Assembly: GCF_022347725.1 (NCBI RefSeq)
Contig: NZ_JAKRGB010000005.1
Location: forward strand, 186,001 to 250,000
Source: Ruegeria sp. Ofav3-42
GTDB taxonomy: Bacteria > Pseudomonadota > Alphaproteobacteria > Rhodobacterales > Rhodobacteraceae
Length of the DNA stretch: 64,000 nucleotides
Direction of reading: 5' to 3'
Shown here: piece after piece, positions 24,488-33,470 of the stretch
Layout of the letters: every line of letters starts with the position of its first letter
Numbering within the stretch: the stretch's first letter is position 1
Position numbers and translations under genes: made by a program
The notes under the pieces: generated by a model
What the model saw: only the letters and a program-made list of their open reading frames with translations
Told to the model about the DNA's origin: nothing
Databases searched by the model: none

Positions 24488-24502
24488 TCGCTACTGATCA
24501 GG
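24483..24502. terminator. Short hairpin at the ackA end
   Basis: CCTGATC and GATCAGG pair over 7 bp with loop GCTACT, spanning the ackA stop and the last codons of the convergent gene. ATTGTTCTTTCT follows on the plus strand. It could end ackA transcripts; the stem is short, so support is modest. Confidence 0.35.
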
Positions 24503-24964
24503 ATTGTTCTTTCTGCGCCGCGCGTATCTCAGCAGGATGCCTAGAAGCGAACTGATAATGTCGGGCGACAACATACCGATCGGGTCACGCCTGAGGCCGA
24601 CAATTGTGTTACGCGCCTCGGCGAGGCTGTCAGTGACTTCTTCCTCGATGTCGTGAAGTGCCATGTCCCGCAATTCTACTGCTGCAGAGGTGTCGCTTTC
24701 GGCGGTCATGGAATTTGCCACCAACGCAAGGAGAACGGCCAGAACAAGGTTCACCCCGGCCACAATGACAGCCGCCAGCGACTTTGACATCGTTTCGGAC
24801 AACCAGAAGAACCCGGCGACGTTTAGCATAATGACCGCCAGGCCAACGGCCAACCCAGCGGCGGCATAAAAACCCGTGCGCTTTGCCGCGACGGCCAATT
24901 GCCTTTGGGCGATCAGCCTTTCGGCGCGCAGAATGATCGAGATATTGCGTGAAATGCGGCTCAT
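24491..24964 (-). CDS. Small membrane protein of the phage holin superfamily / DUF1469 type
   Basis: A 157-residue protein with a basic N-terminus, two hydrophobic segments (about residues 31-53 and 63-84) and a charged cytoplasmic tail with an acidic stretch (HDIEEEVTDSLAEARN). This is the layout of DUF1469/Holin-X proteins, which despite the name are chromosomal envelope proteins of unknown role. The partner gene 10 bp upstream encodes a tail-anchored coiled-coil protein; the pair resembles YqjD/YqjE-type stress membrane proteins. Family placement is by architecture, so moderately sure. Confidence 0.7.
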   Translation of the reverse strand: MSRISRNISIILRAERLIAQRQLAVAAKRTGFYAAAGLAVGLAVIMLNVAGFFWLSETMSKSLAAVIVAGVNLVLAVLLALVANSMTAESDTSAAVELRDMALHDIEEEVTDSLAEARNTIVGLRRDPIGMLSPDIISSLLGILLRYARRRKNNPDQ

Positions 24965-24974
24965 GATCGGGCTC

Positions 24975-25250
24975 CTACCGGGAACGGCCTAGAAGATAGC
25001 CAAGCGTGAAGATGCCCAGCGCAAAGAGGACCGGCCTTTTGTGCGGAAATTCCTCAAGTTCGGTCATCACTTCTTCGATCTGCGTGGACCATGCTTCAAG
25101 ACTGTCGGCAATTCCCTCCGGTGTCGATTTGCCTGCATCAGACGTCACATCTTCTTTTGGGGTCGATGCCGCGGTCTGCGCGCTGCTTTGTTCGGCCAGC
25201 TGGCGACGCAGCTCTGCGACTTCAGCTTCAAGCTGTGCTTTGGTTACCAT
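24975..25250 (-). CDS. Tail-anchored coiled-coil protein, ElaB/YqjD (DUF883)-like layout
   Basis: A 91-residue protein: an N-terminal coiled coil (AQLEAEVAELRRQLAEQ), a Ser/Thr-rich linker, a second amphipathic helix (residues ~45-68) and a C-terminal membrane segment LFALGIFTLGYLLGRSR. This is the shape of YqjD/ElaB proteins that may attach ribosomes or other partners to the membrane in stationary phase. It is followed by the holin-like gene 10 bp later. The 114 bp upstream, to the next gene, show no clear promoter. Confidence 0.65.
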   Translation of the reverse strand: MVTKAQLEAEVAELRRQLAEQSSAQTAASTPKEDVTSDAGKSTPEGIADSLEAWSTQIEEVMTELEEFPHKRPVLFALGIFTLGYLLGRSR

Positions 25251-25364
25251 CAGTCAGGTCCTTAAACGGCCGCGCAAAATCAGGCTCGCGACTTTTTTCT
25301 TTATCCCAAGCCATGTTAATTCGATTTTTTGAATTCGGGAAAGGGTGTTGTACCAAATCGAGCT

Positions 25365-26366
25365 TTAGAAGCCCGCGCGGCACCAGACGCAATCATGATC
25401 GGATAAAGGCGTTCCCTCGTCAGATATCGACGACAAAACCCCGCTGCCACGGCAGGACAAATTGCGGCCAGCAAGCCAATCCAGTTTCATTACCCGATCC
25501 GGGTGGGGTGTGATCAGGCTGGGACGGGTCGTCGTTCCCTGTGCCGTGAAAGACCAGTTGTAGCCATGTGTCTCAGCCAGTTTGAAAAGCGTTTCGCGTT
25601 GCCAGTCGAAATCGGGCGGCAGGTGGTTTCCTGTGTTCAGGTCACCGCCAATCATGACGGGCAAACCGGGTGCGAAACCGTCAATGGCGTTGAGCAGCCG
25701 TTCAAATTGCTGACGGCGGTGGGCGGCGTTCGCGTTGCTTTCCAGATGGGTGGAGACGACGCAGATTGGGCCATTAACTGTCGGCACAACAGCGGCGATT
25801 GCATTGCGCCCGCCAACGCGCGGTTGGTTCGGGTCGCCAGCACCTTCGTCTGCGGCAAACCAGTGCCCGTGATCGTCCAACCTGATCAGCGCGGTGCGCT
25901 CAAACGGAACCGACGACAAAACGGCGTTTCCATGCCACCCCAGCGTATTGAAGTCGTCCTGACAAAAACCGCGCTCTGTCGGGCCGCCAAGATCCAGTTC
26001 GTGAAATTCGACGCCAAAAGCGTAGGCCATGCCCAGCTTCGCGGCCATGACCTCGGTTGTGTGGCGCTGCGCTGTTCGTGCCATGCCGTGATCAACTTCG
26101 GACAGCAGGACGATATCTGGCGACAGTTTGCCCAGATGGTCTGCTGTTGCTTCGGGAAACAGGCAGCGCTCTACGTTCCAAGCGGCAATGGTGAACTCTG
26201 CAGGCAAAAATTCTGACTGCGCCACACCACCCAATTGCACTGCGTTCATGGCGGGCAGGGCGGACAACAATGCCCTATGAGCTTCGGCTGTGCGAGGCGC
26301 TGAGAGAATGCGCATTCTCTGCTCGTCCGTGACCGCTGGGAGGTCAGCAAGTGTCTGGGTAATCAC
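25365..26366 (-). CDS. Endonuclease/exonuclease/phosphatase (EEP) family hydrolase
   Basis: A 333-residue EEP-fold protein with the family landmarks [12 protein letters not shown] (Asn), LLSEVDHGM (catalytic Glu), [19 protein letters not shown] and the terminal PLSDHDCV (Asp-His pair). It starts with GTG overlapping the ABC ATPase stop (GTGA) and is last in the ugpBAEC-like operon. In enterobacteria this position is held by UgpQ, a glycerophosphodiester phosphodiesterase; here an EEP enzyme may cleave an imported phosphodiester instead. No signal peptide is seen, so it should act in the cytoplasm. Substrate is inferred. Confidence 0.82.
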   Translation of the reverse strand: MITQTLADLPAVTDEQRMRILSAPRTAEAHRALLSALPAMNAVQLGGVAQSEFLPAEFTIAAWNVERCLFPEATADHLGKLSPDIVLLSEVDHGMARTAQRHTTEVMAAKLGMAYAFGVEFHELDLGGPTERGFCQDDFNTLGWHGNAVLSSVPFERTALIRLDDHGHWFAADEGAGDPNQPRVGGRNAIAAVVPTVNGPICVVSTHLESNANAAHRRQQFERLLNAIDGFAPGLPVMIGGDLNTGNHLPPDFDWQRETLFKLAETHGYNWSFTAQGTTTRPSLITPHPDRVMKLDWLAGRNLSCRGSGVLSSISDEGTPLSDHDCVWCRAGF

Positions 26367-27409
26367 AGTCTTTGCCCTGATGTCTTATCAAATAGTTGCA
26401 GCGCGTCCGGCTTCAGGCTGATGCGTGTTTCGCCAATATTCGCAACGTGGTCCTTACCCACCATAACAGTGAAGGGTTGATCGGCAATTGCACCATGCAA
26501 CAGGCGGTGGGCACCAAGTTCTTCAAGGATGTCAACGCGGAACGAGATACTGCCGTGAGCGTCCAGAACCACGTCCTCTGGGCGAATGCCCATGGTAACC
26601 GATCCAGAGTGAGCCTCTGGAACAGGCAACAGCCCCTCAAATCCGTTTACGCGAACCTGCCCTTGGCCCATTTCGGCTTCGATTAGGTTCATGGGCGGCG
26701 CGCCCATGAACGAGGCGACGAAGGTCGAAGCCGGGTTGTGATAGATTTCGGACGGGGTGCCGATCTGTTCGATCTTACCTGCGTTCAGAACGATGATGCG
26801 GTCGGCCATGGTCATGGCCTCGACCTGATCGTGGGTAACGTAGACGGCCGTGGTTCCAAGACGGCGTTGCAGAGCCTTGATCTCGATCCGCATCTGGTTG
26901 CGCAGCTTGGCGTCGAGGTTGGACAAAGGCTCATCAAACAGGAACAGTGCCGGGTCACGTACTACAGCGCGACCCATGGCGACGCGTTGACGCTGACCAC
27001 CGGACAACTGCGCCGGTTTACGGTCCAGATACTCGGTTAGGTTCAGCATCTTGGCGGCGTCTTCCACCTTGGCCGCGATCTCAGCGGCAAGGGTGCCGCG
27101 GTTCTTCAACCCGTAACCGATGTTCTTGCGGACCGTCATATGCGGATACAAAGCGTAGTTCTGGAAAACCATTGCAATGTCCCGATCTGCGGGGTCCACG
27201 TCGTTGACCACCCGGTCACCGATTTTCAGTGTCCCTTCGGAAATATCCTCCAAGCCAGCGATCATCCGCAGCAAAGTGGATTTACCACAGCCCGAGGGGC
27301 CGACCAGAACGACAAACTCGCCGTCCTGAATGGTAAAGCTGGTGGTCTCAACCGCCTGAAAGCCGTTGGGATAAACCTTGCGGACGCCCTCTAATGAAAC
27401 CTGAGCCAT
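26363..27409 (-). CDS. ugpC: ABC transporter ATPase, UgpC/MalK type
   Basis: A 348-residue CUT1-family ATPase: Walker [10 protein letters not shown] (about 37-45), signature [14 protein letters not shown] near 135, Walker [17 protein letters not shown], and a C-terminal TOBE region ([12 protein letters not shown]). ATG 27409 ([14 protein letters not shown]) is chosen for the AAGGA 8 bases upstream; the frame is open 16 codons further. It energises the UgpAE-like permeases and is coupled to the EEP gene. Confidence 0.9.
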   Translation of the reverse strand: MAQVSLEGVRKVYPNGFQAVETTSFTIQDGEFVVLVGPSGCGKSTLLRMIAGLEDISEGTLKIGDRVVNDVDPADRDIAMVFQNYALYPHMTVRKNIGYGLKNRGTLAAEIAAKVEDAAKMLNLTEYLDRKPAQLSGGQRQRVAMGRAVVRDPALFLFDEPLSNLDAKLRNQMRIEIKALQRRLGTTAVYVTHDQVEAMTMADRIIVLNAGKIEQIGTPSEIYHNPASTFVASFMGAPPMNLIEAEMGQGQVRVNGFEGLLPVPEAHSGSVTMGIRPEDVVLDAHGSISFRVDILEELGAHRLLHGAIADQPFTVMVGKDHVANIGETRISLKPDALQLFDKTSGQRL

Positions 27410-27420
27410 GCGCGTATTCC

Positions 27421-28320
27421 TTATTTGTCGGATTCTGTGAGGCCCTTGACGAACCAATTCTGGAAGAAGACAACGATCGCCACAGGTGGGATCATCGCGA
27501 CGATGGCCAAGGCCAAAGCCTGCCCGTGTTCAGGGATCGTTGCGTCAGTGTAAGTCAGCACGATTTGCTTGATGCCGCGAACCAGAGTGAAGAAGCTTTC
27601 ATCCGTGGTTATCAGCGTTGGCCACAGGTACTGGTTCCAGCCAAAGACGAACATGATGATGAAGATCGCCGCGATCATAGTCCGGCTGAGGGGCACCAGG
27701 ATGTCGATGAAAAACTTCCATGGTCCTGCCCCGTCGATCCGGGCCGCTTCGGCCAGTTCCTCGGGGACGGACATGAAGAACTGCCGGAAGAAGAACGTGC
27801 CTGTAGCAGACGCAATCAACGGCACGATCAGGCCAGTATAGGTATTGGTAAGCCCCAGCTTTTGGATTGCTTCATAGGAGGGTAGGATGCGAACTTCGAG
27901 TGGCAACAATAGCGTCGTGAAGATCACCCAAAAGGCCAGCGTCGCAAACCGCAGGCGGAAATAGACGATGGCGTAGGCGGCCATCATCGAGATCACGATC
28001 TTGCCCACCGCAAAGCCGATGCCAAGAATGAACGAGTTCATCAGCATCAGCGTCCCGTCTACAGTCTGGGTAAAGCCGCCCTTTTCGAACATGGCAGCGT
28101 TGAAGTTCTTGCCCAGATCGTCGCCCAGCGTCAGTTGCAGCCCTTCGCGATGGATCGTCACCGCATCATGGCTGGCCGTGGTCAGCGCCAGAAGGGGGGG
28201 CAACATCATCAGCAGCGAGCCGAGGATAAGGACGGTATGATCGCCAATCGCTTCCCATTTGATCCGGCGTGGGCGGTGGGCTTCAATCGGGGTGTCGAGT
28301 GTTGTCTCAGCCATTGCCAA
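27421..28320 (-). CDS. ugpE: ABC transporter permease, UgpE-like
   Basis: A 299-residue inner-membrane permease of the MalG/UgpE group, six hydrophobic segments, with the ATPase-contact loop [18 protein letters not shown] near residue 195. The charged N-terminus of ~25 residues is followed by the first helix. It starts 5 bp after ugpA and ends 11 bp before ugpC. Forms the channel with the UgpA-like protein. Confidence 0.88.
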   Translation of the reverse strand: MAMAETTLDTPIEAHRPRRIKWEAIGDHTVLILGSLLMMLPPLLALTTASHDAVTIHREGLQLTLGDDLGKNFNAAMFEKGGFTQTVDGTLMLMNSFILGIGFAVGKIVISMMAAYAIVYFRLRFATLAFWVIFTTLLLPLEVRILPSYEAIQKLGLTNTYTGLIVPLIASATGTFFFRQFFMSVPEELAEAARIDGAGPWKFFIDILVPLSRTMIAAIFIIMFVFGWNQYLWPTLITTDESFFTLVRGIKQIVLTYTDATIPEHGQALALAIVAMIPPVAIVVFFQNWFVKGLTESDK

Positions 28321-28325
28321 AGCCC

Positions 28326-29207
28326 TCAGGTATAGTGAATCCGGCGTTCAACCAGCCGGAACTGAAAGACGGTCAGGATCAGGACCAGAACCATCAGAAC
28401 AACCGATTGGGCCGATGATCCGCCCAGATCGTTGCCGCGGAACCCGTCCAGATAGACCTTGTAAACCAGTGTCATCGGGTTGTTGCCCGGCTCACCCTTC
28501 ATCAACGCGTCGATGATGCCGAACGTGTCGAACAACGCGTAGGTGATGTTGATGATCAGCAGGAAAAACGCGGTGGGGGCCAGCAGCGGGAACGTCACTT
28601 GCCAAAACCGTCCAGTGGCCGAGCGGTTGTCGATCATCGCCGCCTCGCGTACCGAACGCGGAATCGATTGCAGGCCTGACAGGAAGAAGATGAAGTTCAC
28701 GGGGATTTGCTTCCAAACCGCAACAATGATCATTGCCGTCGCAGTAGCGTTGTAATCCACGCCCAGTTTGAAATCCCAGCCGAACATCTGAAAGAACTTG
28801 GTCATCGGGCCGGTGCTTTGGTCAAAGAACAGAATGCCCAGAAATCCGGCGACCGGCGGCGCGATGGCGTAAACCCACATCAGCAAGGTGCGATAGGTTT
28901 TGGCCCCTCGGATCACCTTGTCAGCCTTGACCGCCAGCAGCAGTGCGATTGCCAGCGAGAAAAAGGTGACCAGCACCGAGTAGATGATCGTGAACCCCGC
29001 AACGCGCTTGTACTGATCGTTGCCCAGCAGCGACGTGTAGTTGTCCGCGCCGACGAAGGTCGATCCGAACCCGAACGGGTCCTGCAGGAAGAATGAGGAT
29101 TGTAGTGCCCAACCTGCGGGCCAGTAAAAGAAGATGGCGATGATCATCAGCTGCGGCAGCAGCAGCGCCACAGGAAGCCAAGTATTGTCGAAGCCCGCGC
29201 GTTTCAT
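28326..29207 (-). CDS. ugpA: ABC transporter permease, UgpA-like
   Basis: A 293-residue permease of the MalF/UgpA group with six hydrophobic segments and the coupling loop REAAMIDNRSATGRFWQVTFP near residue 187. The start, MKRAGFDNTWLPVALLLPQL, resembles UgpA N-termini. A strong terminator-like hairpin separates it from the binding-protein gene, so it should be made in smaller amounts. Confidence 0.88.
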   Translation of the reverse strand: MKRAGFDNTWLPVALLLPQLMIIAIFFYWPAGWALQSSFFLQDPFGFGSTFVGADNYTSLLGNDQYKRVAGFTIIYSVLVTFFSLAIALLLAVKADKVIRGAKTYRTLLMWVYAIAPPVAGFLGILFFDQSTGPMTKFFQMFGWDFKLGVDYNATATAMIIVAVWKQIPVNFIFFLSGLQSIPRSVREAAMIDNRSATGRFWQVTFPLLAPTAFFLLIINITYALFDTFGIIDALMKGEPGNNPMTLVYKVYLDGFRGNDLGGSSAQSVVLMVLVLILTVFQFRLVERRIHYT

Positions 29208-29221
29208 GAGTGGTCCATTGC

Positions 29222-29261
29222 GAAAAAAGAGAGATGGCCACGCCGTGACAGCGTGACCATC
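29222..29261 (-). terminator. Intrinsic terminator/attenuator between ugpB and ugpA
   Basis: On the minus strand GATGGTCACGC pairs with GCGTGGCCATC (11 bp, one G-U) around a 7-base loop, then TCTCTTTTTT follows. It begins about 19 bp after the ugpB stop. Partial read-through would give more binding protein than permease, as is common in ABC operons. Confidence 0.85.
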
Positions 29262-29279
29262 CTGGGGGTGATCCAGAGT

Positions 29280-30584
29280 TTAGCTCTGGGTCTTGGAAAA
29301 GCGGGCCAGCAGTTCGTTGGCTTCTTCTTCGATGGTCTTGAACGCGGTTTCCACGTCAGTTTCACCGGTCAGGATACGGCCATATTCGCGGTTCATGATG
29401 TCGCGGATCTGGACATAGAAGCCCATGCGGTACCCCTTGGTGTTGTCACCGGCTTTTGCCTGCAGCTGGTTCACACCAACTTCGGCGGCCGGGAAGCGGT
29501 CATAATGGCCGTCTTTCTTGGCAACTTCGTAAGCGGCTTCGGTGATCGGCACGTAGCCGGTTTCCTGGTGCCAGAAATACTGAGTCTCAGGCGAGGTCAG
29601 GAAACGGAAGAATTCGGCGGCTGCCTTGTTTTCTTCGTCCGATTTGCCGGACATCGCGAACAGAGCAGCACCACCGATGAAGGTCTGGGTTGGCTCTGCG
29701 ACGACAGCTTCCCAGTAGGGCAGCTCGGTCGCGCTGAACTCAAACGGCAGATCTTTCTGCAGCAGGCCACCGAAAGAGCCCGACGAACCCAGCCACATGG
29801 CAACCTTGCCTTCTTCGAATGGCTTGGCGTTGTCGCCCCAGCCGGTGCCGTACCATTCGAAAAGGCCGTTTTCTTTCCAGTCGGTTACAGCGGTGAAGTG
29901 CGCTTTTATCGCGTCGTTGTTGACCAGGATCTGGGTGTCGTTGCCGTCATAGCCGTTGTTGTTGGTAGCGAACGGCAGATCGTGGCGCGACATGAAGTTC
30001 TCGGTGAAGATCCAGGGCAGGTGCGACTGGCTGAGGGCGATATAACCTGCGTCTTTCAGGGCAGGGGCAGTGGTTGACTGGAACTCTTCCCATGTCTTCG
30101 GCGGCGTGACGCCTGCCTTTTCCAGTGCGTCGACATTGTAGTACAGGATCGGGGTCGACGAGTTGAATGGCATGCCGATCATCTTGCCGTCGCTGTCGGC
30201 ATAGAAGTAACGAACGCCAGCGATGTAGTCATTGATGTCGAAGTCAACGCCATTGTTGGCCAAAAGATCCTGAACCGGGATGGTTGCACCCTTGGCACCG
30301 ATTACAGTTGCGGCACCGGCGTCAAAAACCTGCATCACGTTAGGCTGCTCGCCCGCACGGAAGGCGGCGATACCAGCGGTCAGAGTCTCTTCATAGCTGC
30401 CTTTGTAGACCGGAGTGATCTTGTACTCGTCCTGCGAGGCGTTGAAATCCTCGGCAATTTTGTTAACGGTTTCACCCAACTGGCCGCCCATCGCGTGCCA
30501 CCAGGTGATTTCTGTTTCGGCAAAAGCTGCGGTCGCGCTGAATGCGACAGCTACAGCGGTTGCGCAGAACTTCAGGTTGGTCAT
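29280..30584 (-). CDS. ugpB: UgpB-like periplasmic binding protein (sn-glycerol-3-phosphate type)
   Basis: A 434-residue binding protein with a Sec signal peptide (cleavage near ATAAFAE). Several segments resemble E. coli UgpB: TWWHAMGGQLGETVNKIAED at the mature N-terminus, KGSYEETLTAGIAAFRAGE, PFNSSTPILYYNVDALEKAG, NNGYDGND and WHQETGYVPIT. It should bind sn-glycerol-3-phosphate or glycerophosphodiesters in the periplasm. The frame is open to 30830, but ATG 30584 has CCGGAGT 7 bases upstream and gives the signal peptide. A LacI-type regulator is divergent upstream. The UgpB call is by recalled similarity; the exact ligand is not proven. Confidence 0.87.
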   Translation of the reverse strand: MTNLKFCATAVAVAFSATAAFAETEITWWHAMGGQLGETVNKIAEDFNASQDEYKITPVYKGSYEETLTAGIAAFRAGEQPNVMQVFDAGAATVIGAKGATIPVQDLLANNGVDFDINDYIAGVRYFYADSDGKMIGMPFNSSTPILYYNVDALEKAGVTPPKTWEEFQSTTAPALKDAGYIALSQSHLPWIFTENFMSRHDLPFATNNNGYDGNDTQILVNNDAIKAHFTAVTDWKENGLFEWYGTGWGDNAKPFEEGKVAMWLGSSGSFGGLLQKDLPFEFSATELPYWEAVVAEPTQTFIGGAALFAMSGKSDEENKAAAEFFRFLTSPETQYFWHQETGYVPITEAAYEVAKKDGHYDRFPAAEVGVNQLQAKAGDNTKGYRMGFYVQIRDIMNREYGRILTGETDVETAFKTIEEEANELLARFSKTQS

Positions 30585-30802
30585 TTCATTACTCCGGTTC
30601 AGCAACGGCCCGGCTGGGAGCTGTCGCGTCAGGTTGCGGGGCAGCGCCCCTTGCAGCATAAAAGTCGGTCGCAGGCGGGAGTGTGACCGCATGCGGTGCA
30701 CAGAGTGTGCACACGTGGGCACATACGGGGATCGTGTGACAGTTCGATGAAAGATTTGTAGTAATATTGACAAATTGTTGCGAAACAGAGGACAGCTTGT
30801 GC
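30585..30802. promoter_or_regulatory. Divergent ugpB/LacI-regulator control region with palindromes
   Basis: Two palindromes stand out: ACCGCATGCGGT (30686-30697) and GTGTGCACAC (30705-30714), about 105-125 bp upstream of the ugpB start. Either or both could be operators of the divergent LacI-family protein. A TTGACA at 30767 is too close to the regulator start to be its -35. No RNA gene is seen. Confidence 0.45.
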
Positions 30803-31816
30803 GTGAGTGATGAGCGAAAAAGAACCGCACAAAGGCCGCGCCGGGTAACGGCGCAAACTGTGGCTGAGGCCGCAGGCGTTTCGCGATCTGCGGTGTCGCG
30901 GGCTTTTACGCCGGGCGCTTATCTGGATGCAGGCAAACGCAAAAAGATCCACGAAATTGCGGCCAGCATGGGGTACCAACCAAACGCCCTTGCCGCAGGT
31001 TTGAAAGACGGCCGATCACATCTTGTGGCTGTTTTCGTTGGCAATATGCGCAGCGCTTATGACACCGAGTTTGTCATGGTTCTGGTGGGCAGGCTGAACG
31101 CTCTGAACAAGTGGCCGATTCTGATTGACGGTGGGGATGGGTCTACCAAACAGGCGATACAGCAAGTTTTGCGATACCCGCTGGACGCGTTGATTCTCCG
31201 CGGCGGCAGCATGCAAAATGAGCTTGTGACCCAAAGCAGTAAGATTGGAATTCCGATGATATCATCCGGGCGAATTGTCGAGGCCAAGGGTGTCGACAAC
31301 GTTTGTTGCCGGAATGCAAAAGGAACACGTCTTGCCGCCGAAGTTCTGGTCGACGCGGGGCGCAGACGATTCGGATACATCGGGGGCCCTGAGCAATTTT
31401 CGTCCTCTGCGGATCGCAGGCAGGGGGTCGTTGATGTTTTGACACATGCGGGACTGCCACTGATCGCCGAAGCGACCGGTGAATTCACAGTGGAGGCCGG
31501 GTTTCGTGCGGCGACGACTCTGCTTCAGGAAAACACACTGGATGCGCTGGTTTGCGCGAATGACGCAACTGCAATCGGTGCGTTAACTGCAGCACGTGAG
31601 CTAGGCGTTGCGGTTCCCGGGGCGTTGTCAATTGTAGGGTTCGACGACATCGACATGGCGCGATGGCCGACTTTTGATCTGTCGACCGTGTGCAATCCGA
31701 TATATGAGACGGTCGAACGTGTCATTTGGCTGTTGGAACGACGGTTGGCAAACCCCGCGAAACCAAGCGAGACGATTCTGATCGACCCGTATTTCGTGCC
31801 CCGCGGGACTCACTGA
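30803..31816 (+). CDS. LacI-family transcription regulator divergent to ugpBAEC
   Basis: A 337-residue repressor with the LacI helix-turn-helix at the N-terminus (VTAQTVAEAAGVSRSAVSRAF, about residues 15-35) and a periplasmic-binding-protein-like effector domain ending in IVGFDDIDMARWPTFDLSTV. GTG 30803 is the likeliest start, with GAGGA 10 bases upstream; TTG codons at 30767 and 30797 are alternatives. Its divergent position and the palindromes between the genes suggest it controls the ugp-like operon, which is unusual because ugp is normally under phosphate control. Confidence 0.85.
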   Translation: MSDERKRTAQRPRRVTAQTVAEAAGVSRSAVSRAFTPGAYLDAGKRKKIHEIAASMGYQPNALAAGLKDGRSHLVAVFVGNMRSAYDTEFVMVLVGRLNALNKWPILIDGGDGSTKQAIQQVLRYPLDALILRGGSMQNELVTQSSKIGIPMISSGRIVEAKGVDNVCCRNAKGTRLAAEVLVDAGRRRFGYIGGPEQFSSSADRRQGVVDVLTHAGLPLIAEATGEFTVEAGFRAATTLLQENTLDALVCANDATAIGALTAARELGVAVPGALSIVGFDDIDMARWPTFDLSTVCNPIYETVERVIWLLERRLANPAKPSETILIDPYFVPRGTH

Positions 31817-31823
31817 CCGTTTT

Positions 31824-32489
31824 TTAATAGTCGGATACAAGCAGGAAGTCCGGCTCTGCGTCTTCTTCTATCGTTGCAAAGCGTGGGATGGGGTCTTCAA
31901 ACACGTTGTCGGTTCGGTCGTCGTTCACGGTTGAGACCTCGCCGATCAGGCAATCGCCCTTTTCCGCCCAGAACGCGTGCCAGATGCCGGGCATCAAGGT
32001 GACGCTTTGGCCAGGTTTCAAGCGCAGCAACTCGCCGGGCTGAACCGTTACCGGGCAGCTGTCGCTGGGAACAACCACCGGGTTGTCACGGTCGATACCG
32101 CCATCGGGGTCCGAGGCATAGATCTCCATCACCAGATCGCCACCGCCCCTGTTGATGATGTCTTCGGCTTTGACGATGTGGCGATGCATCGGGGAAAGCT
32201 GTTTTTCCCGGGAAACGAGCAGCTTTTCCGCATAGAGCATCCCCCGGCCTTTGTTCAGGTCACCGACATCCCCGTTGCGAAGTGTGAACAGAAACAGGCC
32301 AAGTTCATCGAACCGGCCCTGGCCATAGTCGGTGATATCCCACCCAAGCCCACGCTCACGAATGCTCCGGGCTTGCGCGCTGCGTATCTGTTCCGGCGAC
32401 CAGTTTGCAAAGGGCGGCAGAACCGCCCCGAAAGAGTGGATGAACGCCTGCGCCTCAGACTTAATTTCGTTGATTTCTGATCTTTTCAT
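31824..32489 (-). CDS. D-lyxose/D-mannose-type ketol isomerase (cupin fold)
   Basis: A 221-residue member of the D-lyxose isomerase family (PF07385). The metal site can be traced as SPMHRHIVKAEDI (two His, one Glu) and PGIWHAFW (His) in a cupin barrel. Known members interconvert D-lyxose/D-xylulose and D-mannose/D-fructose. ATG 32489 (MKRSEINE) has GAGGGAC 7 bases upstream. It is the last gene of an operon with a PfkB kinase and the GH1-glucokinase fusion, so conversion of mannose or a similar sugar to fructose for the kinase is plausible. It converges on the LacI gene. Confidence 0.85.
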   Translation of the reverse strand: MKRSEINEIKSEAQAFIHSFGAVLPPFANWSPEQIRSAQARSIRERGLGWDITDYGQGRFDELGLFLFTLRNGDVGDLNKGRGMLYAEKLLVSREKQLSPMHRHIVKAEDIINRGGGDLVMEIYASDPDGGIDRDNPVVVPSDSCPVTVQPGELLRLKPGQSVTLMPGIWHAFWAEKGDCLIGEVSTVNDDRTDNVFEDPIPRFATIEEDAEPDFLLVSDY

Positions 32490-32506
32490 CTGCGTCCCTC
32501 GTGGGG

Positions 32507-33433
32507 TCAAAGTTCATGCGCCCAGGGCGGGTTCGCCCCGGCGCGGGAGACGGTGATGGCAGCCACTTTTGCGCCTTTCAAAAGGGCGGCCCGCAAGTCG
32601 ACGGTGCTCAATGTTTTCAGATCGGCTTTGGTCAGTCGGCCTAACCGATCCAGTTCAGCCAGAACTCCGGCGTTGAATGTGTCCCCAGCACCGACCGTGT
32701 CGACCACTTCGACTGATTGGACTGGCACTGCGGTTTCTGAGCCGTCCGCCAGATATCCGGAAGCCCCTTCGCGACCGCGGGTGACGATTACCACTGCGGG
32801 CCCTGCCTGCAGTAGCAAAGGAACTTTTTCTGACAGTGTTTCAGGCCCTGGGATGATCCAGTCCAGATCTTCATCTGAAACCTTCACGATATCGGACTGC
32901 GCAATCATACGATTCAGCCGGGTGCGATATCGGGTTTGATCACTGATGAAGCCGGGCCGAATATTCGGGTCCAGCATGACAGCCCGATCCGATCCGTGCC
33001 GATCCAGCAGCGCGGCGTAAGCGTCGGCGCAGGGTTCGCAGGCGAGGCTGATGCCGCCAAAATACAAGGCCGAAACGGAGGGCAACTGGGTGGGCATATC
33101 CTCGGGCATCAGCATTCGGCCAGCCGAGTTTTCGTCGACAAAGCTGTATGTTGCATGTCTATCCTGAAGTTGGACAAAGGCTAGTGTTGTGGGGCGGTCC
33201 GAATGGATTACATGGCTTGCGTCCACGTGGCTGTCTTGTAGTGCATTCGCCAGTTGCTGACCAAACATGTCGGAAGACAGACCGGTCAACAGCCCGACCG
33301 GTGCACCCAGACGCCCAAGCGCGATAGCGGTATTGAAAATGGCACCTCCCGAATGAGGCACAAACCCTTGCGCGCCAGAGACGGTCGGTTCGGCGATCAT
33401 GTCGATCAGGGCTTCACCGCAGCACAGGATCAT
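32507..33433 (-). CDS. PfkB-family sugar kinase, fructokinase-like
   Basis: A 308-residue ribokinase-fold kinase. GGAIFNTAIALGRLG near residue 29-43 is the sugar-binding signature and DTVGAGDTFNAG near 246-257 holds the catalytic Asp and anion hole. The fold and length fit fructokinase (fructose to fructose-6-phosphate). It lies between the isomerase (17 bp downstream) and the GH1-glucokinase gene (37 bp upstream), supporting a role on fructose set free from sucrose-type glucosides or made by the isomerase. Substrate is inferred. Confidence 0.85.
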   Translation of the reverse strand: MILCCGEALIDMIAEPTVSGAQGFVPHSGGAIFNTAIALGRLGAPVGLLTGLSSDMFGQQLANALQDSHVDASHVIHSDRPTTLAFVQLQDRHATYSFVDENSAGRMLMPEDMPTQLPSVSALYFGGISLACEPCADAYAALLDRHGSDRAVMLDPNIRPGFISDQTRYRTRLNRMIAQSDIVKVSDEDLDWIIPGPETLSEKVPLLLQAGPAVVIVTRGREGASGYLADGSETAVPVQSVEVVDTVGAGDTFNAGVLAELDRLGRLTKADLKTLSTVDLRAALLKGAKVAAITVSRAGANPPWAHEL

Positions 33434-33470
33434 GCCGAGGTCCTTTCTGTAATGGGGTCACGCGGCCAGT

